DNA of 64,000 nucleotides, taken from the NCBI RefSeq assembly GCF_000271845.1, contig NZ_JH719395.1, positions 2,449,624-2,513,623 on the forward strand. The letters are read 5' to 3'. Below the pieces are notes generated by a model. It saw nothing but the letters and a program-made list of their open reading frames with translations, was not told the DNA's origin and did no database searches. Below are positions 45,901-53,743 of this stretch, in pieces. Origin of the DNA: Rhizobium leguminosarum bv. trifolii WSM2297 (GTDB lineage Bacteria > Pseudomonadota > Alphaproteobacteria > Rhizobiales > Rhizobiaceae). The translations under genes were made by a program, and so were the position numbers. Position 1 is the stretch's first letter; the number at the start of each line of letters is the position of its first letter.

Positions 45901-46011
45901 AGCTGCGTCGGTGGTACGGTCCGGGCGGATGCCGATACACTCGCATTGAAAAGACAGGAGGTTTTTCGCGGGATCACCCAGTCGGAGTTCGCAAATCTGC
46001 TATTTGGCTGA
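42961..46011 (+). CDS. Trimodular GT2 - NodS-like methyltransferase - polysaccharide deacetylase
   Basis: 1016 residues with three catalytic domains. Residues 1-220: GT2 fold (SIITPAHGAETTLSSTL, DXD as FLDSDDALAP near 90, ED in MCEDWDLWQRL). About 360-430: beta-rich accessory module (TRIQPIDLDQPIVDL...LLGQLEFVV). About 549-760: SAM methyltransferase of the NodS type, entering with YDTEAYWEELFSQVDPW and motif I LELACAEGTFTRML. About 788-1016: NodB-homology deacetylase, with ILMYHQVS, LTFDDATRDF (metal Asp) and AHGVRHVRL (metal His pair). All three appear intact. Adjacent to Wzm/Wzt, it may build or cap the exported glycan, for example with a methylated or deacetylated terminal sugar (inference). 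Its 3' end overlaps the next, convergent gene by 12 bases. Confidence 0.9.
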   Translation: MPMVSIITPAHGAETTLSSTLESLVAQTHADWECFIIDDGSTDRTAEIADSFAARDTRFRVLRQKQSGVSAARNAGLAQAKGDWVVFLDSDDALAPFHLEIMLSHTRTLPQADILHCGWRRLKDGAPWWRSHPAVKMDNPFAETARYCPFAIHAALLRRSRLAEIGGFDPEMAMCEDWDLWQRLARAGAEFAPVEDLMADVSVAPGSLSSNRVKHLDFGFKVIRRGHHSDPRVARPVPTLAQGITQAALGTACWYLASWLVGASIGQGDSPRELLDRVAEPIPPDADAYALSAIMVDGIVVGAFPDEPIWPGLWSKIQSKLPELEAWFNRHGPQEAFGSLLVRSLERKVADQLPTNVPLTIGTTRIQPIDLDQPIVDLILPGIERLRCCIWRGPTLLGQLEFVVFGAIEADALRNRLRKELGPEFDDLQHPTAVLSAEDGLVNLPDQEDGRAAAASMAAPSHRGVAQRVLTLMEKIPYWAGAKTGTAWWSKEEPAPTPVDSILGMAHAGRAEFDRIVEEESQRAAAASTQMSKATPSKKTGPVGDEVPRYDTEAYWEELFSQVDPWDYRNNYETVKYLQTLSLLDDRRFSNGLELACAEGTFTRMLASRVDNLLATDISASAVARAASLQDHDSAVAYRQLDLLSDKLGGPYDLIVCSEVLYYFENREKLRQIVDKIAGSLRTGGWFVTAHANLLIDMPNETGFGWPHEFGAIGIGEMFDQHPDLTLSVEAKSPLYRIQRFEKVEHGGFLEPTRVEVNTAQPLPLQVASQVRWRGGQVVEAAADWNDVPILMYHQVSDDGAEQLARYRQSPEAFENQLAFLRDAGWRGMTLDRLLACFDEGAKPPEKTLVLTFDDATRDFMTHALPLLHRYGFPSSLFVPTGRVGGSAVWDSAYGSPAPLLTWEELAAVANSDVTLGAHGVRHVRLSALAPESLLRELAGSKAMLEKCLGRDVLALAYPYGDFDPAIRDIAEQCGYRIGLSCVGGTVRADADTLALKRQEVFRGITQSEFANLLFG

Positions 46012-47070
46012 GACAAGAATGGGGGGTTCCACCGTCCAACCCGCATCGTACTTTGTGCCTAGAGCAAAGCGATGATTGGGATTTGGGGAGAAATAAGGTT
46101 CCTGCTTCAGCCATGATCGGGCTTTTCTTCTGAGGCTCCTCATTGCCTTTGATCTCGCGTCGACCGCAAGCATCTTGGCGGCAATTGGCTTGTCATGTCG
46201 CGACATGGTAGCCACAAGTCCGAAGAGCGCGCGGTATTGGCCTTGTTCAACCGCCCTCTGGGCGAGCCACCGGCCACAGCGTCGTAGGCCGGCCCGGATT
46301 ACAATCCCCTTTTCCGGGTGTCTCTTTAGCATTTCATCCGCGACCAAAATCCAGGACCGAAGCATTCGCGTCAGATTGGCTGACATGTTGTCGGGGGTTT
46401 GGCGATAGCCGACAAGATGATCCGGCACCACTGCAAAATGCGAGAGTTCGGCGGCCAGGCAGTAGAAGAGATAATCTTCACATCCCTGCGCTTCGAGCTG
46501 TTGAAGTGAGGAGTCAAATCCTCCCGTCGCCTCGAGGACATTCCGCCTTACGAGTGGCGAGCTTCCATTTCCGATGAAGTTTTCGGCAAGCACCTCGTCG
46601 AGCACATCTCCCTTAACGGAAATCTCATTGCTCCGGTAAATGACGTAATTCTCGTGGTCGATCATCGCATACCAAGTGTAGACCAGCCCGACTTGTGGGC
46701 CGCCTTCCTCCAATGCTACCAATTGTCGCTCAATTTTATCAGGTGACCAAAGGTCATCGGCATCCAGGAATGCCACTAGGTCGGCAGAGGTAGAGCGCCA
46801 ACCCGCATTTCGAGCAGCAGCGACGCCAGAATTGCTTTGCTTCAACACTCGCACGCGCGGATCAATTTTAACGATGTCTTGCGCAATAGCCAGCGTATCG
46901 TCCTTAGAACCGTCGTCCACTACGACGATCTCGAGCGCACGATGCGTTTGATTGCGAACGCTGCTGATTGTTTCAGCCAGAGTTAGTTCCGCGTTGTAGG
47001 CCGGGATTACAACAGCAACAGTTACGTCACTTCTTGCCGATTTCTTCAAGCTCTCAACTCCGAAGTCCAC
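46000..47070 (-). CDS. Glycosyltransferase family 2
   Basis: 356-residue GT2: VTVAVVIPAYNAELTLAETI at the start, SGVAAARNAGW, DXD-type AFLDADDLWSPDK near 110, and CEDYLFYCLAAE near 205 as the base region. Helical, basic C-terminal part. It converges on the trimodular gene with a 12-base overlap of the coding ends and belongs to the same surface polysaccharide locus. Specificity unknown. Confidence 0.88.
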   Translation of the reverse strand: MDFGVESLKKSARSDVTVAVVIPAYNAELTLAETISSVRNQTHRALEIVVVDDGSKDDTLAIAQDIVKIDPRVRVLKQSNSGVAAARNAGWRSTSADLVAFLDADDLWSPDKIERQLVALEEGGPQVGLVYTWYAMIDHENYVIYRSNEISVKGDVLDEVLAENFIGNGSSPLVRRNVLEATGGFDSSLQQLEAQGCEDYLFYCLAAELSHFAVVPDHLVGYRQTPDNMSANLTRMLRSWILVADEMLKRHPEKGIVIRAGLRRCGRWLAQRAVEQGQYRALFGLVATMSRHDKPIAAKMLAVDARSKAMRSLRRKARSWLKQEPYFSPNPNHRFALGTKYDAGWTVEPPILVSAK

Positions 47071-47085
47071 ACGATCGCAAAGAAG

Positions 47086-47361
47086 TTACACCAAGATGGA
47101 CGACTGAGTGTCAATAAATGAAGTACCGGTATTTGACAAAGATATTTCTAGCCAGCCGCTGTTCGTAGTCGATAGATTGCCGGTGCAAAAACGACGCGCG
47201 CCGCCAAAAAGACGGTTACCATCTACCTGTGAGCTGATCTGTATCCATCGGTGCACAGCTGTGATGGCCAGCTTTCTTGCCGTGCGCGCCCAACGATCGC
47301 TGCAGCGCCCCTCCTCGTCGAGCACAACTGCCCCGCCATCGATGATATCGACGCCGGCCAA
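47086..47361 (-). CDS. Hypothetical protein, possibly truncated
   Basis: A protein-like frame on the minus strand running from an upstream stop at about 47452 to 47086; the only usable start is TTG 47361 (91 residues). The text VDIIDGGAVVLDEEGR and RFCTGNLSTTNSGWLEISL looks like a beta-rich domain, not random sequence. It ends 16 bases before the GT2 gene on the same strand. It may be the tail of a larger broken gene, because a parallel frame upstream carries a short continuation. Family not recognised. Confidence 0.35.
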   Translation of the reverse strand: MAGVDIIDGGAVVLDEEGRCSDRWARTARKLAITAVHRWIQISSQVDGNRLFGGARRFCTGNLSTTNSGWLEISLSNTGTSFIDTQSSILV

Positions 47362-48661
47362 AGCGCTCGGGCAGCCCGCTCGTGGATGCGGTGCGGCGAT
47401 CTCGTTAGCAGGCGTGACGCCTGGCGGCCAAGCATTGTTAAATATCCAAAGTTAGAATCTCCAACCTCACTCAACTGCCGCCATGTTGCTATTGTGTTCC
47501 GAAATTTGAAATGCGCCCGAATACCAGTAAGTAAAAATAGATATTAATTCGGGGAAAACGCATTCACCCCAATAATAACATGTGACAATACAGGATTTGC
47601 CTGCAATCATACCTTTGCACTGTGCAAACTTTCCTACTGGAGGACCCGCCACCACCCCGGCGGGTTCTCAACTTGCTTGACGGCAAGTCGCCGCAGAAGC
47701 ACGCCCGTATCGCTGGCTCAACATCAATCTTGTTTCGGACGGTGATATTTCATTGGTGCGATCGCCTTGATGAGAAACCTCCATCGTCGGCAATTGAAGA
47801 TGGAAGCGCTGTCTATCCCTGCGAATATCTTCACCGACGCTTCAACTGAAAACTGGATTCTTTTCGAGCAGGAAGCGTATCCGGTCGGCAGACAACTGTC
47901 ATTAAGTCGATATTATTATCATGTAGATATCAAATAGTATAATATCCATATACAATAACAGTACATCTCATAGTAATTATCAGACGGAGCTTAATCATCC
48001 TGCAATTGATATTTAAATACAACTTTTGTCTGAAATTCGAAATTTTACCTTCTGATAAATTTCGACTTGCTACATCCAATTTCGAACTCGATTCATTGGC
48101 AATTACATTTCCGGAGATATCTGCATTACCCTTCCCACGGGAGAAGAAAATTTCCGGAAAACTGTCCCCGGGTTCTCAATGACATGGAAAGCTTTGCGGT
48201 ATCGCTGATGAGCTTGTCACGGCTGAAGGACCAACAGCTGGGGATGGCCGTCCCGAATGGGTGCCGATGCAGTTCGCCGTGGCGCGATGACGACATCGGA
48301 GAAGAATTGATCTATAATATACTGATAATCAACCGATTTTATAGTTAGTTGCGCCCTACCGGACCAGGTTCGGCGGCCATGGCCGGCCTGTCGTTCCAAA
48401 CCTCGGCATAGGATCTGGCGTCGCCAACTGAAATCCGCGGCATCGGATGCGACCCGTCGCTGACGCGTTTCCCGATACGAGACAATCGGAGTTCGGGCAA
48501 TACGAGGCCGTCCCGTTTCGTCCACCTCAAGGTCTTATGGTATGCCAAACCTGTGTCGAAATGGTCGCACCTCGCCGGCGAATTAACCCTTCATAAAGCA
48601 TTTGCTTGCTCAACTTATAATTTGTGTCATGGTCACTGTAAGTAGTGAGGGAGCCGACCTG
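47362..48661. other. Long AT-rich non-coding region
   Basis: About 1.3 kb without a convincing gene, and strikingly AT-rich between about 47880 and 48110 (runs such as ATATTATTATCATG, AGTATAATATCCATATAC). Such regions often hold promoters, H-NS-like (Ros/MucR) targets or bent DNA. MucR-type regulators that bind AT-rich DNA control polysaccharide genes in rhizobia, so this could be a regulatory island between two surface-polysaccharide regions (inference). Confidence 0.5.
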
Positions 48662-48868
48662 ATGAGTGATATGGCATCGCATATTCCGGAATTTGGTTAC
48701 GATGAGCGCGTGATGATCTGCCGGAAGCAGATCGAAAAGGCGGTCTATCAGTTCATTGCAAACACGAAGGTTGACGGATGCGATCCGGCGGAGGTCGCCA
48801 TGGCCATCGCCGACATAGCCGACGATTACATTCTCCTGCTGGCTCAGAAGCGTAATCTGACCCACTGA
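48662..48868 (+). CDS. Small conserved-type rhizobial protein
   Basis: 68 residues, MSDMASHIPEFGYDERVM, with an amphipathic helical character (ICRKQIEKAVYQFIAN, DPAEVAMAIADIADDYILLLA). Two cysteines. ATG 48662 is preceded by GTGAGGGAG at good spacing. No signal peptide. Function unknown; not a recognised toxin or antitoxin. Confidence 0.6.
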   Translation: MSDMASHIPEFGYDERVMICRKQIEKAVYQFIANTKVDGCDPAEVAMAIADIADDYILLLAQKRNLTH

Positions 48869-49145
48869 GATCAGAGATCGGCCATCGATCGGCCGATCTG
48901 CCGGCAGACATGTGACACGCAAAGTCGCCGCCGCTTCCCTGCCAGGAGGCAACGTCAACGAGGTCGCTTATCGCGCGCTATCAAACGCTCAAGCCGAACA
49001 GCAAAGCCGGGCGGCAAGCGGACTTCTGACAACACCGGCGAGCCCACAGGCGTTTGTCTCGGCCCCTTATCTCCCCCGCAATCGAATGACAGGCCCCGGT
49101 TCGAGAGATGCTGCGTTTCTACACAGCGCACGCAAACCGCGAAAA

Positions 49146-49226
49146 CCGATGTTGATTTTCGCGGTCATCAACATCGGCTTGAACGGTGAACGTTCAACGG
49201 CGCGTCAAGCGACGCGCCGTTGTTTT
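49146..49226 (+). ncRNA. Three consecutive hairpins ending in a terminator; candidate small RNA
   Basis: Stem 1: CCGATGTTGA 49146-49155 with TCAACATCGG 49168-49177 (10 perfect pairs). Stem 2: GAACG with CGTTC within 49181-49195. Stem 3: AACGGCGCGTC 49196-49206 with GACGCGCCGTT 49211-49221, followed by GTTTTA, a rho-independent terminator. Consecutive stems closed by a terminator are the standard look of a trans-acting sRNA. The 5' end is not defined; it may instead be the terminator of the gene at 48662. Confidence 0.5.
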
Positions 49227-49270
49227 ATGCATGTCGTCCCCACACGCTTTACACTACCCGACGCCATGCA

Positions 49271-49525
49271 TTAGTGGCTTCTCACACTCACTTGTGGAAC
49301 TGGCGAACGCAATTCTGCCAGTTCCCGGGTCAACCCCTCCCCCAATTCCTGCTTCACCGCCTCGAGCGCCAGATCGAGGCAATTCGTAGCGAACGGCAGT
49401 TTGACATCTTGGGCGACCTGCCGCGCGTAGGCGATCATCCGTGCCAGCGCAATGATTTCGTTCAGACCGTCTTCCGCCCCTTGGTCTGCATTTACCTTGG
49501 CAATCGATGTCACGCCCATGACCAT
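49271..49525 (-). CDS. Small protein downstream of tfuA
   Basis: 84 residues from ATG 49525 (GGAG five bases upstream); a longer start at 49594 exists. Mostly helical: GLNEIIALARMIAYARQVAQ, CLDLALEAVKQELGEGL, with a single Cys. No signal peptide. It is the last gene of the YcaO-TfuA operon and the closest small protein to it, so it is one candidate partner or substrate, though it looks more like a folded helical protein than a RiPP precursor. Confidence 0.6.
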   Translation of the reverse strand: MVMGVTSIAKVNADQGAEDGLNEIIALARMIAYARQVAQDVKLPFATNCLDLALEAVKQELGEGLTRELAELRSPVPQVSVRSH

Positions 49526-49621
49526 TTCTCCAACGAATTGAAGGAATGATACGCGCGTAGACGAGATCGAGCCCGTGAAAAAAGCGTGACACAACCCTTG
49601 GTGAGGAATGCCGCCTTCGAT

Positions 49622-50329
49622 TTACAATGCATGACGCGTACGGAACGCAGTTGCGTGCAGTTTCCAGGGCAGATCGACGTTCGAACGGGTGTCGCGGGCT
49701 TCCTGCACGGCTTTCAGCAATTCCAGGGCATCGATGCGTTTTTGATCGACGGAATTCAAAAGGAGTGCCGCCAGCAGTTGCGGACGATCCGCTTCAGCTA
49801 GACCGGCGCATTGCTCGACGATCACGCGCCACGTCCGCTTCTTGAAAAAGATCGCCCCTGCCGCATCTTCCAGCTCCTGGCGCAGCCCAGCTGCCAGCAG
49901 TCCGCCAACCTCCATCGCATCGAGCGTGGCGCTGACATTGACGAGCGGTATCGTCAGCGGCTTGCTGCCCAGCGCGCTCGGCGCATGCAGGAGTGCGACG
50001 GCGGCATCGTCGACCAGCCGGCCGGTGCGATAGTCTTCGAAAATGCGGCCGATCCCGATCATCCAGAACGGGTGACATTCCGCCGCCCGCAAGGCGCCCA
50101 TGCTTGCTGCCCCAAAAACGGCGACGCCGAGCGACAAAGCGTGGAGAATTTCCTTGTGCCAGACGGGTGCTGCATATTCGAAGCCGCCGTCGATCAGGCC
50201 GATGACATTGGCGCCCTGCTCCACCTGAGCCTGGACATCGCCTTGCATGGCAGGCGGCAGGACGCGTATCGCCTCGCCGGCAAGCGACGCCGCATCGGGA
50301 AGACTGGGACCTGCGAAAAGGATCTTCAA
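49622..50329 (-). CDS. TfuA-like protein
   Basis: 235-residue TfuA-domain protein: start KILFAGPSLPD, then VIGLIDGGFEY and the family signature GAASMGALRAAE followed by GIGRIFEDYRTGRLVDDAAVALLHA. TfuA proteins assist YcaO enzymes, probably by delivering sulfur for thioamide formation in several systems (methanogen McrA and thioamidated RiPPs); trifolitoxin also uses a TfuA. The TTG start at 50329 overlaps the ycaO stop, so the two are translationally coupled. Confidence 0.9.
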   Translation of the reverse strand: MKILFAGPSLPDAASLAGEAIRVLPPAMQGDVQAQVEQGANVIGLIDGGFEYAAPVWHKEILHALSLGVAVFGAASMGALRAAECHPFWMIGIGRIFEDYRTGRLVDDAAVALLHAPSALGSKPLTIPLVNVSATLDAMEVGGLLAAGLRQELEDAAGAIFFKKRTWRVIVEQCAGLAEADRPQLLAALLLNSVDQKRIDALELLKAVQEARDTRSNVDLPWKLHATAFRTRHAL

Positions 50330-51549
50330 AACCCCATCCCCTTGGCCAGGGCCCTTGCTCCAAATCGCCGGGCGCGCTCGCCCTCCGGATTTTCGAGCTC
50401 AGGGATAACGACCTTGACGACGCTGAAGGGAAGCGTGTCGTCGCTGAGCAGAACTCGGATCACCGAAGCGATCCCTCGGCTGCGCAGAGCATCAAGCACA
50501 TGTTGAAGCAGCTGCGTCAGATCCTGTTGGCGATATCCTGTCGCCCCGTCACGGCGGATGGCGGCAGGCGGTGCGGCAACCGCATAGAAGGCCCGTCGCA
50601 TCAGCGGCGGGAGGGATCTCGAAAACGTTGCGGAAGAAATATCATCCCTGGCGCCGCTGATATAGGTCAGCCGGGATTGTACGGCTTCCGTCACCGCCCG
50701 AATGGCCGCGCGCACGGGGGACGGATGTGCGCCGGTGCCGCCGGTCACTTCGACGAGGCGAATGTCCCTGTCGGCGTGAAGATGCCTGGAGCCCTGAATC
50801 AGCTCCGCAGGACCCAGCATGGCGGTGAAACAGGGGATTGCGATATCGCTGGTGATATCGAACAGCCTGAGCGCCAATCCCGATGCTTCGATCTTGTCGA
50901 CCAGTCCGTTAAGGGCATCGTCCTCAAAACCGCGGGGATCGACGCAGGCGGCATAGCGATCGGCTTCCCCGCCCACCTGCCACAGCACGTGAGCGTCACG
51001 CTCGATACGTTCCAGCACGCCATGAAAGATGGCCTCCTCGGCACTGTTTCCCGAAGCCAGGCCATCCGACGACATCCAGTATCGCGCGTCACGCGTCCGG
51101 TCGAGCACCACCGTTTCGAAGGGAATGTGGATCTCGCCGCCCGTAAGGATATTGATGCCGGAAACCCAGTCGGTCTCGTCATCCGGCCCGAGATCGGGTT
51201 TATGGACGGCGGTCAGGCAGCTCAACCGGTCGACCTGGCAGCCCATCGCCTGCAGGCGGGATGAGGAACCATGGATGCGCTTGACGAAGGGTTCGCCGGC
51301 AACCGCCCGTTCGAGCGCCTCCATGACAGTGGATACCTTGGCGTCCAGATCGGTCAGGCCCTTTCCCTGAGAAATGACGATCGACCGCGAATTTGGGGCA
51401 TAGGCGCACCAGACAGGGATTCCGATCTCGTCCAATCCGGTATGCCGCGCGACCCTGGTGATGCCGAACCTTTCCAAAAACGGTTCGACGCGGGAAAGAG
51501 TTTCCCCCGGCGATATGATCCTGTCGGAATAGCCGGCCCGGTGTGTCAA
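50326..51549 (-). CDS. YcaO-domain cyclodehydratase/thioamidase-like protein
   Basis: 407-residue YcaO enzyme that activates peptide amides with ATP. ATP/Mg-binding motifs are visible: STVMEALERA near 95, AIFHGVLERIERDAH near 190 and AAIRAVTEAVQSRL near 290. The C-terminus (VVKVVIPELENPEGERARRFG) lacks the PxPxP tail of azoline-forming YcaOs, as expected for TfuA-partnered members. No E1-like leader-binding protein or dehydrogenase is nearby. TTG 51549 is the best start. The substrate is unknown. Confidence 0.9.
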   Translation of the reverse strand: MTHRAGYSDRIISPGETLSRVEPFLERFGITRVARHTGLDEIGIPVWCAYAPNSRSIVISQGKGLTDLDAKVSTVMEALERAVAGEPFVKRIHGSSSRLQAMGCQVDRLSCLTAVHKPDLGPDDETDWVSGINILTGGEIHIPFETVVLDRTRDARYWMSSDGLASGNSAEEAIFHGVLERIERDAHVLWQVGGEADRYAACVDPRGFEDDALNGLVDKIEASGLALRLFDITSDIAIPCFTAMLGPAELIQGSRHLHADRDIRLVEVTGGTGAHPSPVRAAIRAVTEAVQSRLTYISGARDDISSATFSRSLPPLMRRAFYAVAAPPAAIRRDGATGYRQQDLTQLLQHVLDALRSRGIASVIRVLLSDDTLPFSVVKVVIPELENPEGERARRFGARALAKGMGF

Positions 51550-51558
51550 AATGCCGCC

Positions 51559-51727
51559 TCAACCGGCGACGTCACTCCACAAAAGCTGAGCCAATTGATA
51601 AGGGCTGAATTCATAGCGCACCGGCATAGATGGGGTCATCAAGCCCCTTGATCGGAGATCGGAGCGGATCGCCAGTCGCCTCGATCAACCGCAGGTCGCC
51701 GAATGTCTGCAGGTGAAGCACGATCAA
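51559..51727 (-). pseudogene. Frameshifted remnant resembling the N-terminus of a SARP/BTAD-type regulator
   Basis: Directly after the xre stop, one frame (TTG 51727 or GTG 51721 to stop 51611) reads LHLQTFGDLRLIEATGDPL, then a second frame (to stop 51559) reads FSPYQLAQLLWSDVAG. Together they resemble the start of SARP/AfsR-like proteins (a LR-x-LG-LRL...GDPL strand pair, then a helix with LA-LLW-D), with a frameshift near 51620. Alternatively the second frame, with ATG 51639 and AAGGGG upstream, is a real 26-residue peptide upstream of ycaO. Confidence 0.35.
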
Positions 51728-51730
51728 TTC

Positions 51731-52156
51731 TCAACCATTTACAACCGGGTCCTGAAACTCACCGTCGATATCAGACAGCCCCGCGACCGCCAGACTTCTG
51801 GCCAAGGCCACCAGTTTTTGCCTGATATTCGGATCCTCGATGGCGATGAAAGCCTTGTTGAGCGCCAGCCCCTCCTTCGAGGACAAAAACCTGTTCAATT
51901 CGCTGGTCTCGCCTTCGATTGGTCCGGAACCGCCGTTCTCGAAGAAAAAGCCGATGGGCACCCGAAGAATCTCGGATATGCGCTGAAGGCGGCTGGCGCC
52001 TATTCGGTTCGTCCCTTTTTCGTATTTCTGGATCTGCTGGAAGGTAATCCCCAGAAGTTCGGCCAGACCGTGCTGGGTCATCCCGAGCGTCTTTCGCCGG
52101 ACCCTGACGCGGTTACCAACATAGACGTCGATCGAATTCGGGGATTTAGCCTTCAT
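51731..52156 (-). CDS. XRE family transcriptional regulator, PraR-like
   Basis: 141 residues. N-terminal helix-turn-helix of the Cro/CI type: IDVYVGNRVRVRRKTLGMTQ, then LGITFQQIQKYEKGTNRIGASRL, a sequence nearly standard in rhizobial PraR-type regulators; a helical C-terminal part follows (about 80-141). It precedes ycaO-tfuA on the same strand with a 180-base gap and could regulate them. PraR in R. leguminosarum affects quorum sensing and biofilm; whether this is that gene or a paralogue is not clear. Confidence 0.88.
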   Translation of the reverse strand: MKAKSPNSIDVYVGNRVRVRRKTLGMTQHGLAELLGITFQQIQKYEKGTNRIGASRLQRISEILRVPIGFFFENGGSGPIEGETSELNRFLSSKEGLALNKAFIAIEDPNIRQKLVALARSLAVAGLSDIDGEFQDPVVNG

Positions 52157-52690
52157 GTGAATAAGTCTCCCACTTTATCAGCATGCCCAGCCATATAATG
52201 GAGAGTTTAAGCAAAAATGCAACTAAAAGTAAATATTTCGTAAGGATTTTTTTCCGCCCTGCGGACAGTAACAAAACAACCTGCGGATTATTTCAGCGGA
52301 TGCCCTTGGAACGGATGCGCATCGAACTACCGCGCGCACTGCTCTTTGAAATAAGGGCCGCTCCGTCACCTTCTTCCAGACACGCTTTTGAGCCAGGGCG
52401 ATCACCGACTTGGCCATAACGGGATTCTTCCGACATATTCAAAACGGACCCTGTCGAAGCGACATCCAGCAGCAGCGTGCTCAGAGTGATTTCGACCAGA
52501 AATTGATCTGCCCATGATTCATATGCGGCATGAAGTGATTATCCCCCAAGTAACAAGAACAGAAAATATATAATCTGGAGTTTTACAATCAAGACAAAAC
52601 CAGCGGCGACCTAGAGCGATGTCCGACAGTGACGAGCGGTTCCCGATTGAATGTTGATGCACCTCTGCCGAATCTATCGCGCCCATCCTG
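52157..52690. other. Intergenic region between divergent xre and DUF6030-like genes
   Basis: No gene seen. AT-rich around 52195-52250, with a TTTTTTT run, presumably the xre promoter area. A second AT-rich patch at 52540-52590 may belong to the plus-strand gene. Confidence 0.5.
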
Positions 52691-53698
52691 ATGGTGAGAC
52701 ACAAAGGCGCCCAATTGCCGACACGGAGCCAAAGATATTTAACGGATAAATGTATACTGCTGGATTTAGACAGCTCGATCGAAACCCTTCTCGCACCGGA
52801 GAAGACAAGCTTGCCCGATAATTCGTCGCCCGCAAATGCGAAACAGCCATTGGGAAAACCGAAGATTCCCGTGGTCTTCTGGTTGCTGCTGACGATCTCC
52901 CTCTCGCTGATCATGGGAACGGTGCTTCTTTCCAACGATATGAAACACCTGAAGACGGTGAGCCATTATTTTGGCTTCGATCTCTTTCCCCCTGACGTCA
53001 GGCCGCCTCCCCCCAAAGCCCTTCCGCGCCCCACGCCGCCTGCGACCTTCGGGCTTCCCTTGCATCTCATCGAACCGCCCTTGGCACAGACCGCCTCGAC
53101 TTTTCTACGCACATGGCGAATATCCGGGCCGGCAATGTGTGCGGCGCTGCGCGACGCCGGCATCGCAACCAGCGATTGGGCAGCGGCGAGCTTTAACGCC
53201 GATACGTTCGAATGCTTTTTCGAACATGGCGGCAAGCGAGAGAAGGACCAGCTTCCGAACTCCATCTTCGTCATCGTTCGCGGCGACGCCGCCGGCGCGA
53301 TCAACAATATGCGGGTGAAAATCATCAATCCCGAGACGGATCAAAACGGCCAGCTCGATCCCGGCATTCTGCGAATCTTCGAAACCATGTTGCGCCAGCC
53401 GCAATGGCTCGATTTCCATGAGACGCTGACCGCAATCAAGAATCTGAAGGACATCAAGGAAGACGGCTTCGGAGCCAGTATCAACTTCACCCGTGAGGTG
53501 CTCAATCCCGGGCGCTATAATTTCACGCTGTCGCTGGATGCGACCTCGGGACCGCAGAAAAGAACAAGAAGCTATTTTTCCGACAGAACATGGCTTCCAT
53601 CGCCGGAACCCACGGTCGAAACCGACGGGCGCCCGGCACCGGTATCCACACCTGCCGATGCCGAGGGACCGGCAAAGAATGCGGACCATCCGCAATAG
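52691..53698 (+). CDS. DUF6030-like single-span membrane protein
   Basis: 335 residues (or fewer if a later start is used; TTG at about 52809 is possible). One transmembrane span at about 61-81 (VVFWLLLTISLSLIMGTVLL), a Pro-rich linker (PPDVRPPPPKALPRPTPP), and an exported globular domain with three Cys (AMCAALRDAGI, TFECFFEHGG). I recall this as the rhizobial DUF6030 family, often near exopolysaccharide genes. Function unknown. The tail is disordered and Pro-rich. Confidence 0.7.
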   Translation: MVRHKGAQLPTRSQRYLTDKCILLDLDSSIETLLAPEKTSLPDNSSPANAKQPLGKPKIPVVFWLLLTISLSLIMGTVLLSNDMKHLKTVSHYFGFDLFPPDVRPPPPKALPRPTPPATFGLPLHLIEPPLAQTASTFLRTWRISGPAMCAALRDAGIATSDWAAASFNADTFECFFEHGGKREKDQLPNSIFVIVRGDAAGAINNMRVKIINPETDQNGQLDPGILRIFETMLRQPQWLDFHETLTAIKNLKDIKEDGFGASINFTREVLNPGRYNFTLSLDATSGPQKRTRSYFSDRTWLPSPEPTVETDGRPAPVSTPADAEGPAKNADHPQ

Positions 53699-53743
53699 AG
53701 AAATTCCTGCAAAAGTGCGTAGCGGTTTTGCGTGCGGCGGCTA

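Noticed and set aside
49622..51549. Trifolitoxin biosynthesis cluster
   Set aside because: TfuA and YcaO are present, but no TfxA-like precursor and none of the other tfx-type genes are nearby.
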